In this document: in pieces, positions 1-9,860 of the stretch
How the letters are laid out: each line of letters begins with the position of its first letter
How positions within the stretch are numbered: position 1 is the first letter of the stretch
NCBI GenBank assembly: GCA_000827205.1
Contig: KN832566.1
Coordinates: 204,543-268,542 of the forward strand
Length of the DNA: 64,000 bases
Reading direction: 5' to 3'
Origin: Plicaturopsis crispa FD-325 SS-3
Lineage: Eukaryota; Basidiomycota; Agaricomycetes; Amylocorticiales; Amylocorticiaceae
Notes under the pieces: model-generated
What the model was told of the DNA's origin: nothing
The model's input: the letters and a program-made list of their open reading frames with translations, nothing else
Database searches by the model: none
Translations under genes and position numbers: made by a program

Positions 1-532
1 ACTAAATGCTGGCCATGATCTCGTTCGTGTGCGGCTTTGCTTTCGTATCGTCTCAAATCGCCTCTGACCTACTGTTGATGGTAGTTACACACATGTCCCA
101 GCAGCAACCGGTGCTCTTGTGAACGCCAGAGAGAATTGTGGGACTCGCCTGGAACCGACATGGGAGTCTCAACATGTCCGGAAGAGACATGCACACTCAT
201 TGACGATTCTACCAGTAATGTATTGCTGGCTTCGCCGGCTATGATGCACATAACGAAAGCATATAGCGAACGAGCTTGAGGCAAGCCTGAGGTGTACGTG
301 TTCGAAACACCGGAGCTCACGTTGAGCGAGTACGTAGCAAAGGTTTCCAATCAATAGAGTCCACTAGAGTCCATCGCGCGGACGTGCAGGTGATGTGAGT
401 ACAGATTCAGAACGCGTTCTCATATGCACATTTTCTGGTCTAGTCATCCGACATGATAGAGTGAGTATGAAATGCGACTACTTGGTTTGCCGTATGTATA
501 CACGAGTTTCTGAAACAGATCACTAGAATCAA
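1..532. other. Gene-free left edge
   Basis: No open frame here resembles a known protein and none shows convincing splice continuity. The stretch lies downstream of the minus-strand helicase-AAA gene and presumably holds its 3' UTR and the flank of a neighbour outside the window. Confidence 0.5.
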
Positions 533-3500
533 CTATATGCCCAACTGCATGTTGTCCACGAAATGACCCCCGGCAGAGCATCGATATCCTGACGCTTGCT
601 TGATCCACTGGAAACCCATAGGACAGATACCCAACTGCCGCAACTTTGCCTGCACCTTGGCCTCTTCTTGCCGTTTCCTTTCCTCCTCCTTACGTTGAGC
701 TTCCAGTGCAGCGGCATATCTTGCGCGCTCGGCCCTAGCGTGGGCTTCCCGCAGACGTGCCTCTTCCAGTTGACGCTTCACCTCGTCCTGCTCCGCAGCG
801 TCCCTCGCTTTCTTCTGTTTCAGTGCAGCAAGCTCACGATTGATTTGTGCAGCACGCGTAGCGGCACGCGCCGACTCGAGCTGGAGGGTTCGAAGCGCCT
901 CCTCTGCTTGTGCGCGAGCAATTTCCGCAACCTGCTTGTCCCTTTGAAGCTGCGACCAGACGGCATCCGTAACGCCAGCATCGCGAATGTCCGAGTCCTG
1001 TTGCACTGCCGACCCAGACGGTTTGTTGAGCTGCACAGTAGGAGCAGCCTTCTGCACGCTTCGAGTAATGCGCGGAGGCGGACGTGGAGCTTCGCGTGCT
1101 GGTGCCCGTGGTTCGCGCGGAGGGGGAGGAGGAGCCTTCCTCTTTGGTGTCGCGGGCTGATGCGGCGGCTCGGGTAGGGGCTTATCGTCAATAAGAGAAG
1201 AAGCAGGTTGCGTAGACTCGCTGCCGGTGCGCTGGCGTCGCTCTGCCAGGAACGATTCGATGCATTGGATTGCATCGTTCCCGTGCATCTCCAATGCTCC
1301 GCTTCCTGCACTATCCTTCGCCGAGGTAAAGACGAGGGTCACCATCTTCTTTGACAGCGTCTTCAGGTCTCTGGCGTTGCCCCAAGATGGGAGTTGAGCA
1401 AGCTTATCCACCAGCACCTCCATACGCTTATAATCGGACGATGCTGGGTCATCCAATGCCGCCAGGATAATCTTCTGCTTCTTCAGCTCCCTCCGCAAGA
1501 CTTCGAGGCACTGTGTCGGCGGCATGTTCCGGAATATGATCTCGTCCGGGAAGCGACTGGAGAGGCCAGTGTTGACAGCGAGCAAATCGTTCATTTCCTG
1601 GTCATAGCCAGCCAGAACGACGATGAGCTTCCCCCGGAAGGCTTCCTGGGTGAGCAGCCCGACGAGCTCGTCCACTGCCTCCTTGGCAAAGTGCCCCTCG
1701 CTCAGACGGTACGCCTCGTCGATGAAAAGGACACGAGATAGAGCCTTCTCCACGAGCTTCCTGCATTTTGGTCCGGTCTGACCAACATACTGACCCACGA
1801 GGTCTGAGGCCGAGCACTCGATGACCTCGGTCGAAGATAAGAAGCCTAAGTCGTAGAAAACTTGTCCCATTTTACGAGCAGTAGTAGTCTTTCCGGTCCC
1901 TAGTAGTAGAGTCGTAAGCTCAGAGAAGGCGAGGATAAGAATCATAAGATTAAACTGATCTACTAACCAGGGGGGCCTTTGAAAACGAAATTTGTAGGGA
2001 CGAGGTCTCGAGGATCTATTCCTCGAGCCTTTGCCGTGCGAGCCATTTGCTGGTATTGCGCCAGTTTCTGGACTACGTCTTCGGAGCCCACGACGTCTTC
2101 GAAGAGTTTGGCAAGATTTGTACCCGCGTGGTCGCTACGATCATATTCGGGATCGAAGTCTCGCGGCTCGAAGGGGGCGTCCGGTGATCTCTCTGGAACT
2201 GGGAGCGATGCCTGTCGTTCTTGATACCGAGTCTTCGCCTTGGTGAGGAGATTCTCGACCTCTCCGATGTTGCCAAAATTCGGACGGTTCCGGGCGCGAC
2301 TGAGAACCTCGATAGCAACTTTCTTTGCATCGTCGGTTGCAGCAAGATCCTGAGCTTTGAGCTTCAGCTCTAGAGCCTGGAGTAGCTCAGAGTCGTTGTA
2401 ATCGTCGAAGTGAAATGCGTCCTCGATAGCGAATCGACGAGATAGTCCGGGATTAACATTCTGAAATTTTATTTCAGTTTCAAGCACGAACAAATAAAAG
2501 AACGATATTTTAACCTGGAACATGTCTTCAATTTGCTTTTTGTAGCCCTTGAGTAATTAGATGTGATATTAGTAGTCTCCTTACTAGGTGCATGGACGGT
2601 GTCATACCAGCAACAGAACACAACGGTCTTCCCCCGGAACGCTTTGGACCTCGGCGACGATGGTATCGATAACGGCAGTCTTGTATGGATCTGCGTTGCT
2701 TTCGCTGCCATTTCCTCCGTAAAGCATATATGCCTGAGAACGCCTACATCAGGTGCATGCTCAAATTATGATTGAGAGAGATATTTACTTCGTCAATCAC
2801 GAGAACCTTGCCTTCCGTATTAGCTAGGATCGCTTTCGTCTGACTCTCCGACTGTCCGAGAGCACTCCCAATGAAGTCCGCCGGGTTTTTCACAACCACT
2901 TGGAAAAGAACGTCACTAGCTGTTCAAGAAACGACTAGCATGATTGCATTACCTTCGCCGTTGCTAATCATGCCTAGATCCGCCAAGATGCATCCGTAAA
3001 GCTTTGCAATTGTTGTCTTACCTGTACCGTAGTACGCTCAGCAAAGCAGCCTGTTAAACAATGTGTAGCATATACTTACCGGTACCCGGAGAACCTTGTG
3101 CGCACGAGTAAATCAGACGACATCATGATTCAATGGTACAACAGCTTTTACCTAGGAAAACACGATTGAGCGATATTTGGTGAGGTGCCTTTTCGAGCAA
3201 TTCGCGATCGTAGTTCGTCTTGACCATGGTGAACATATTTTCTACGGCCTTCTTGACAGCGCCCAGTCCTATCATGGATTGCAGTTTCTTGTACTCCTTG
3301 CTCTCGATCATGACTGTGGAAGGATCGGGTCCGATGAGGTCTTCTTTGGTGAGGAGGAAGTCATCAGGTCGTTGTGCCCGTCGACGCTCTTCCTTGAGCC
3401 TAAGCGCCTGTCGTTGACGGATCCGGTCAAAAAGGTTGGACAACGCGCGTGCGTTGCCAAAACCTGGTCGACCTCGCGATCTGCCCAATCGGCGCACAGC

Positions 3501-6500
3501 AATGCGGGCATAAAGGCCTCGGATACCATCCTCGACCTTCATCCGACCGTTGTAGGTCTTGCTGACCATGTTTGCTAGCATGTCTAAAAGTTCGTCGTCC
3601 TCGTAATCTTGAAACTGTAGGGTATAAGGGACTCGGCTTTTCAGACCAGGATTATGCTCGAAGAACTTCTCCATTTCCCTGTTATAGCCGGCAAAAATGA
3701 AAACGACTCTACCGACGTTGTTTTCCATTTCGGCCAAAAGGAAATCCAGAACTTGACGGCCTTGAAAGTTGTGTTCGCTGATGAGCTGATATGCCTCGTC
3801 ACAGAAGATTGTGCCGCCGCCGGCTTCGATAAGCCCTTCTAGAGTTTTCTTGATGCCAGGGACGCCGTCATTTGCGAGACGAGATCCGGTAGTCTCGATG
3901 AACGTGTTTCCCGACAGGACCTGTACCGATGCCAAGAATCTGCCGTAGTGGCGGGCGACAGTCGTCTTGCCTATGAAATCAAATCAGAGCTGCTCAATAT
4001 TTATACAAGCAGCAATTGCGATCATACCAGTACCCGGATTGCCCAACATGGCTGTATTGTAACGGCCTCGGTTAGTACTAGACATTCCCTGTCTCTTGGC
4101 GGTGTCGACAGTGTTCTTGATGTTAAGAAGTTCGGCCTTCACATTCTCCAGGCCAGACATCTCCATGATAGCGTCGATGGCCTCATTTGTGACGCCTTCA
4201 ACATTCTTCTGACGTTCCCACTCGTCTCGCGATTCCGATTTGCCAGGGCTGGCTGAGCGAGCGGCAGCATGAGTCGAAGGTCCATTGGATGCTTGCGACT
4301 TGGCAGACACACGACTGGGTGACGAAGGTTGAGTAGCCTCCGGAGTGGCGACCTTCGATGGTGACGACAAGTTTTGCGAGGTGTCAGGAGTGTGGGGAGA
4401 AGACGATGCTTGAGCGGCTAACCGCGCAGTGTCGCGCAAATCCTGATTTTTCTGTTCGATCGCGTGCTTCCGCTCTTCGGCCAGTTGCGTGTCGCGTAAG
4501 ACCTCCCTCTCTCGTGCAATCTGGCTATCGATCTCAGCAATCTTCCGGGCGTGCTCGCGTTGATCCTTGTCGCGCTTTTCCTGTAGCGCGAAGTCTTCCT
4601 GTCTTCTTTTCTCTGCCGCCTTCGCCTCCTTGTCGCACTTGATGCACGTACTGCGTGGGCCAGTCTGGCATTTCCACTGCTGGCGATGCCCGTTAGGGCA
4701 TTGACCGTACATAATGGTCTCGCAAGGCATCTTCGAATGGTCGTAAATCTGATGACACTTCGAAGTGCACTGGTGTCCACATTTCAGTTGGCTGCCGCTA
4801 TGGATCATCGTGACAGTGTTTAGTAACTAGAGCGCAAAAAATTCCACTGAGTGTTACTTACCAGGGTTGAGTGCAACCACCGTCGGGAGCGTGTTGGTCG
4901 AAATCGTCGGCACAGCGGAGAAGCCCAACTCGGTCAGGGTGACGCTCGCATTTTATAGGCAATCCATCGTACAGATGACCCTTGTCCTTGAGCATGCCGA
5001 ACAGTTTAATCCAAATCTCCTTGCCACTGCGAGCAGTCTGGAAAGTGTGTGCATTGCCTATCATGATGAGAGCATTGCGCGCGCGGGACAAAAGAACATT
5101 GACACGCTCCGGCGAGGACATGAAGCCGATATTACGATCGGAGTTGCTCCTGGTAAGCGACGCAATGACGATGTCACTTTCTTCACCTTGATAGTTGTCT
5201 GGTCGCGCAAAAAGAATCCATTCAGTACCGATAAGTATATCAATGGGTGCTGTCTTGAAAAACATACCGATGGTGGCTAAGCGGATTGGTTTCTTTGAAA
5301 TATTTGCCGCCGCTGCTGACAATAGCCCAGCACGAACAAGATCTGCTGAGTCTAGGTCGTTCAGTATGGGATCGTTATCTGTGGCTAGGGCTTGTTGCAG
5401 CGCCCGCAGTTGACCGAGATATGGTGTCAAAATGACGAGCTTCTCCGTCCCATATCCCTGCTGTCCCAGGTACCGTACAATTTTTAACACCATATTGACC
5501 TCGTGTACATTCTTCTTGCTCGCCTTTGCATCCAAGTGGTCACCAGTTTGCTCCTTTGGCGCTTGAAGATCGTGAAGATCATCCTCAGGGTGTTCATGGT
5601 GGATGAAGACGACGTTGTCTCGGACACCACGGATATTGGGACGATTCATGGTAGACGGGGCATCGACGAGGTCGGGATAAGTGAGGTGACGTACGAGCGC
5701 TGAAATCTCGGGACGCATACGATGCTGCTGGCTGAGAGTCTTGTGCGGATATCCTTTTCGAACGAGTCGTTCGAAAAGGGAACGATTCAAGTCGTAGCCT
5801 TCACCTTTCTCAACCGTCAGCATGTAATTGTTGACCTTGGGACGCAGTTGCCTGAGTAAATGTGTCAATACGTGGCTATTGAATTCGGATGTAAAGGACA
5901 GATCTTACTGGTGATCGCCAATGAGTATGAGTTGTTTTGTATTTTTTGCCAACGCGGTCACGATATGGCTCTCCAAGATTTCGCCAGCTTCTTCTACCAA
6001 AAGAACGCCTGGCGAAGCGGCCTTCAAGTGGTCGCGATACTTGGCAGCTGCAGTAGTAGTGCATCCAATAATGCGCTTGGAGGCGATTATGGCGGCAGTT
6101 TCCTCGTCGAATTTCTGGTCGAGCTGCTTCAGGCGGTCGTTATATCTCTTTGCCTTGCCATAGATTCCGGACACATGTTCCTTGATGAGCTCCTCCTTCC
6201 AGCATGCAAACTTGGCTATGCGAGACGCGGGCGGCATAGACCAAACCTGGGGCGATTCGAGTACATTGGGAGCATTCCGGTATTGTCCAGCGTCCCAGCC
6301 TCTGGTCCATTGATGAAGCAAGTAATATGGACCCACAGCTTTCCCCTTCCTTGTCACTTGCTGCATGCCGTCGGATGAGGCAGGAACAAGGAATGCGAAA
6401 TAAAAGTCGGGGTCCTCGAACTCCAAGTGATCAAGAATCTCACGATACCCTGGGTTAAGCTCCATGTATTGCCGAGACGCCCTGTCCAAGGCGTCGTTGT

Positions 6501-8315
6501 CATCTTGTATTGCTCGTTTAAGAATGTCAATGACCTGCCAATCATCGCGATTGAACTTTCGGCCGACAGTCATTTTCTGGACATTCTGTAACGCGAGGGG
6601 AGCCGTTTTCGTAGTCGACTTTCCGCCGAGTCGAAGCATACTGGAAGAGGGAATCCCGATGTCGAGAAGGTCTTCAAGGAATGCATCGAGGGCATGATTA
6701 GTGTAGCACACGACAAGAATGTTTTCGCCGGCAAAATCATGCAAGGCCTTCGCTAGTAGTGCACCGATAAATGACTTTCCAGTGCCTGCAAACATAGTCT
6801 CAGTCATAGTCAACACACATAGGAAGTAGAAGTTTATATACCAGGCGGGCCTTGGATCAGGGATACAGTTTGTGTGAGGCCTTGCAAGAGGGAAGAACTC
6901 TGAGAGCTGTCGAGAAGGATGGACTTGGCGGTCTGTAGCAAAGGCTGTAGATCCTGACGCGGATTCGCCTCAAGCATCTTGACAATGCCCAAAGAGCTCC
7001 TGTGTGGGCGGGTCATGTCGCTACCTTCTCTCCAGTACAACATCGTACGCAGAAGAGGTATGCTCTCCGCCTCTTGAAGCGCCTTCAGAACAGGCTCGTA
7101 CGCAAAAATGGCGGTGTCGATCTGGACGAGCTTGACGTTTTCCGCGGACTTGAGCTTCAAGAGCGCCTTGACAATGCTGGCTTCGCCCTCGAGGTGGAGT
7201 ACGATGACTGGAAGCTTTTTTGCTAGCAGCTCCTCGTCACGGTTGATAGTCGCAAACGCGACAGTCTCATCGTCGACGAGCAGGCTCGCCATCGATCGGT
7301 GGCTGAGGAAACGACGGTTGTCCTTGAACCATGTCCTCCGTTTATCCTCCTTGACCTTCTTCAACTCCGGGAAGTCCACGGTACGCTCCAAGGAAATCGC
7401 CCATGGCCCTCCCTTCCATCTCCCTCGCTCCTGCTGCTCGGTTTCGTGGTGAACATCCAATAATCGGAGGCTGTCAATGTGGTGGCCTCGGCGATTCTTA
7501 CGCTTCTTCCCAGACGCCAGCTCCTCCCGCATCTCATACAGCATGTCCTCGCGCAGCAAGCGGAAATGGTTGTCGAAATATACCGCCTCGCGAGAGGTTT
7601 CCAGCGAAGTGTCATCTATCGACGAGCTCGTTCGAAGGAACGGTAGCTCTTTTGATGTGATCTCATCTGCGGTGGGGACAATCGCGACTTGGCGGAAGTC
7701 GGCCTTGTCGTTATCGTGTCGACCTCCGGGGCCATAGTCGGCATCGACGACTGTACCTGATTGCCGGGATTCGACGACGTGCTTGATCTTTTGCCCTATG
7801 GCGCGAACATCGCGCTGGGGCGAATCGACGAGTGCGTTAAGAATGTCATCGTCCTGGGCGATGGAGAGATATGAATCGGCGAGATCGAATTGAAGACTGA
7901 TGAGTTGTAGGAGAAGCCAGGCGAAGGATAACTGCGCTTTCTCGTGGAGTTGCCCTGTGCGAAATGCGTCGACGAACGCAGACCAGAAGATTGGGGGCTC
8001 CACGATGTGTAGCAAGATACGTTTTAAATATTCCCCGCCTCCGATGCTAGCAAGCTCCGGGGGAGTCAGATATTGCATTAACTGGGAGGCGAGACCGTTG
8101 CAAAAAGCAGGGGTTAACTCGACGCGCATGGCACTCTGTAGAGCAGAGAGACCCGCAGGACTCGTAAGCAGTTTATTGACGCATGTCGCGGAATCTGGCT
8201 GGATGCAGATAGCTTCCAGAAATAGGGCGTATGTGCGAGGTGTAACCTGCACTTGTCCACGTATGATCTGTTCGAATTGTCTGGTGAGACGGGTAGCTCG
8301 AATGGGGTCGTCCAT
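533..8315 (-). CDS. NFX1-type helicase fused to three CbxX/CfqX AAA ATPase modules
   Basis: A multi-exon gene coding for roughly 2,360 residues. After an N-terminal region of about 490 residues comes a superfamily-1 helicase of the ZNFX1/Upf1-like group: motif I GPPGTGKS, motif II LLVEEAG, LIGDHQQLRP, then QQHRMRPEI and the C-terminal motifs DNYQGEESDIV and RVNVLLSRARN. A Cys/His-rich NFX1-like region follows (LKCGHQCTSKCHQ), then a charged coiled coil (around 4,400-4,620). Three CbxX-type AAA modules come next, with P-loops GNPGTGKTT, GSPGTGKTT and GPPGTGKTT and Walker B motifs FCDEAYQL, VIDEAYML and FIDEAYRL. The tail is proline-rich, then coiled coil, then a Cys-containing end (GICPMGFQW). 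The ATG at 8315 opens the first long exon. The family is widespread in fungi but poorly characterised. RNA or RNP remodelling is an inference from the helicase half. Confidence 0.88.
3080..3094 (-). other. 15-nt micro-exon in the AAA-2 P-loop
   Basis: The sequence GTTCTCCGGGTACCG lies between an intron at 3095-3151 (GT...AG, 57 nt) and an intron at 3022-3079 (GT...AG, 58 nt). Joined to its neighbours it completes FLG-SPGTG-KTT, the Walker A motif of the second AAA module. Without it the P-loop would be lost, which supports its being a real exon. Confidence 0.85.
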
Positions 8316-8867
8316 GGTTGTAGTCGTCTAGTGTGTAGATGGCGAGCGATAGAAAGGGCTGAATATGCAAAGGAAGCGGCTGCGGGGGGTTAGCGCCCGT
8401 CAACGTGCTATCCTTCGAAGGGTGGCGACGTACGTCAAGAAAGCAGCCCCTTGACTATGCTTTGCCCTTCACACTTCAGATGTTTCCTTGTGCGAGACGT
8501 GTCCAACTGAGCGCAGTAAGATACGACGAGAATCGTGCTGCGGTACGCGAGTAGATCGGATTTTGGGTGCGAATATGGCTTCAGGAGGGAGTCGGTGATA
8601 AGTGCCCTAGGTGATAGGAAGAGGGCATTGCCCGATAGAGGTAGCGTATCGTTCTAAGATCCCACGGGGAGTAGAAGAGATGATTCGCGGTGGCATGTGT
8701 TGGGATATGGGCGCTTTTCTCGAGGTCGCGTGTGGCTGCGGAAGGGATATGTACCGACACAAACAGCGAAAGCACTCCGTAATGGAATGCTTAGCGCTTC
8801 ACTGAAATTCACGGAAACAAGCTAGTCAGGCTCTGTGATTTACAATTACATTAGGCCTGCAACCGTC

Positions 8868-8920
8868 CTGTCTACTAGAAAGGCAAGCGTCATGTTTTTC
8901 GACGCTTGCCTCATAGACAG
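8868..8920. repeat. 53-bp hairpin element with CTGTCTA/TAGACAG ends
   Basis: Outer arms CTGTCTA (8868-8874) and TAGACAG (8914-8920) enclose inner arms AGGCAAGCGTC (8881-8891) and GACGCTTGCCT (8901-8911) around a 9-nt loop. The same outer ends occur on the hairpin at 24275-24324. No target-site duplication is obvious. It could be a short MITE-like element or a structured regulatory site. Confidence 0.7.
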
Positions 8921-8961
8921 ATAGGTTACCGGTCTAAGGCAGTGTGGACGTAGATTTTGAG

Positions 8962-8976
8962 GCGTACCATACGATC
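8962..8976 (+). repeat. Direct repeat GCGTACCATACGATC, copy 1
   Basis: This 15-bp sequence is repeated exactly at 9256-9270 in the same orientation, 294 bp away. It lies in the gap upstream of the helicase-AAA gene. Confidence 0.7.
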
Positions 8977-9255
8977 TGCACGATCGTCATGGCTTGCGAT
9001 CAAAGAGCGAGTTTCCAAGGCGGTGAGCGTGCTCAGTTCCAGTCCACGACTTTAGGCATAATGCGCTCATCCGCACGTCGAGGACCCCAGGACCACATAA
9101 TTGGGTTTCGAGTGCTGCTCGGATGAGAGAGCGCGTGGAACTTGATATGCAGAGAGATAGATTGTAAAGGGCCGTTGGCAGGCCATAGCATTGGCTCAAA
9201 GCCCATCCTGTTCACGATCAGAATGGTGTGCAGTGTAGATAAGTAGAAATCCTAA

Positions 9256-9270
9256 GCGTACCATACGATC
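9256..9270 (+). repeat. Direct repeat GCGTACCATACGATC, copy 2
   Basis: Exact second copy of the 15-mer at 8962-8976. A small palindrome begins 9 bp downstream of it. Confidence 0.7.
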
Positions 9271-9278
9271 CTGCTTGA

Positions 9279-9303
9279 CTGTTGAGGTCTATAAATTAGA
9301 CAG
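9279..9303. repeat. Small palindrome ending in TAGACAG
   Basis: GTCTA (9287-9291) and TAGAC (9297-9301) flank a 5-nt AT-rich spacer, and CTGT/ACAG sit at the outer edges. It shares its right end, TAGACAG, with the two larger hairpins at 8868 and 24275. It is short enough to be chance. Confidence 0.4.
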
Positions 9304-9860
9304 CTAGACTCTAGTAATCTCTGTCGAGACTATTTCTCGTCGCACGCTCTGAATAGGTCTATGCCATCAAGTGACTTGTGCCCCGCATCGCATGACGAGC
9401 AGAGGACTATGAGCGCGCGCGCAACTTGAAGAACGCAAAAGCATTGCAAGTTTGGGTTTCTAGAGCTTGATCTGCTGAGTGCTGACGCTTGAAGACGAAG
9501 TCCGAAGAGAAATTGCAAGGTGAAGTTCAGTAGAGCACTGAGTACTGAGCAGGTCAGAGCCTGCAACAACAGGCAACTTGAACGTCGACGACTCGGACAG
9601 AGGGCAGATCCGAAAGCCGATCCGGAGGGATCCCAAGCCTCATCCGAATCATGGATGTCGATGCCCGGCAGCAGGAGGATGAAGTTGTGCGTGTGCTCGA
9701 CCACGCGTCTTCGATGATCTTCTGACAGACAAGTCAGAGGCCTCAGGTCAATGAAACTAAGCTCCCTTGATTTGACATCGAGGAAACGGATACACGGAGG
9801 GGCATTCAGCCAAGATATGTTACAACGGCCTTCGTAATGGTCCGTATCCTGTAATTCCCT

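Larger units (their letters stand above)
8316..9860. other. Gene-free 1.5 kb with small repeats
   Basis: No recognisable gene. The right part is the 3' flank of the aminotransferase gene and the left part is the 5' flank of the helicase-AAA gene. It holds a 53-bp hairpin (8868-8920), a small palindrome (9279-9303) and a 15-bp direct repeat (8962-8976 and 9256-9270), listed separately. Open frames within it, including one of 124 codons at 9330-9704 on the minus strand, look non-coding. Confidence 0.6.

Noticed and set aside
596-1177. 193-codon plus-strand open frame opposite the coiled-coil tail of the helicase-AAA gene
   Set aside because: Cys/Leu/Phe-rich antisense of a Glu/Lys/Arg-rich coiled coil, a common artefact.
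9330-9704. 124-codon open frame on the minus strand
   Set aside because: Leu/Ser-rich composition without any known motif, no splice continuity, and flanked by repeats. Treated as non-coding.
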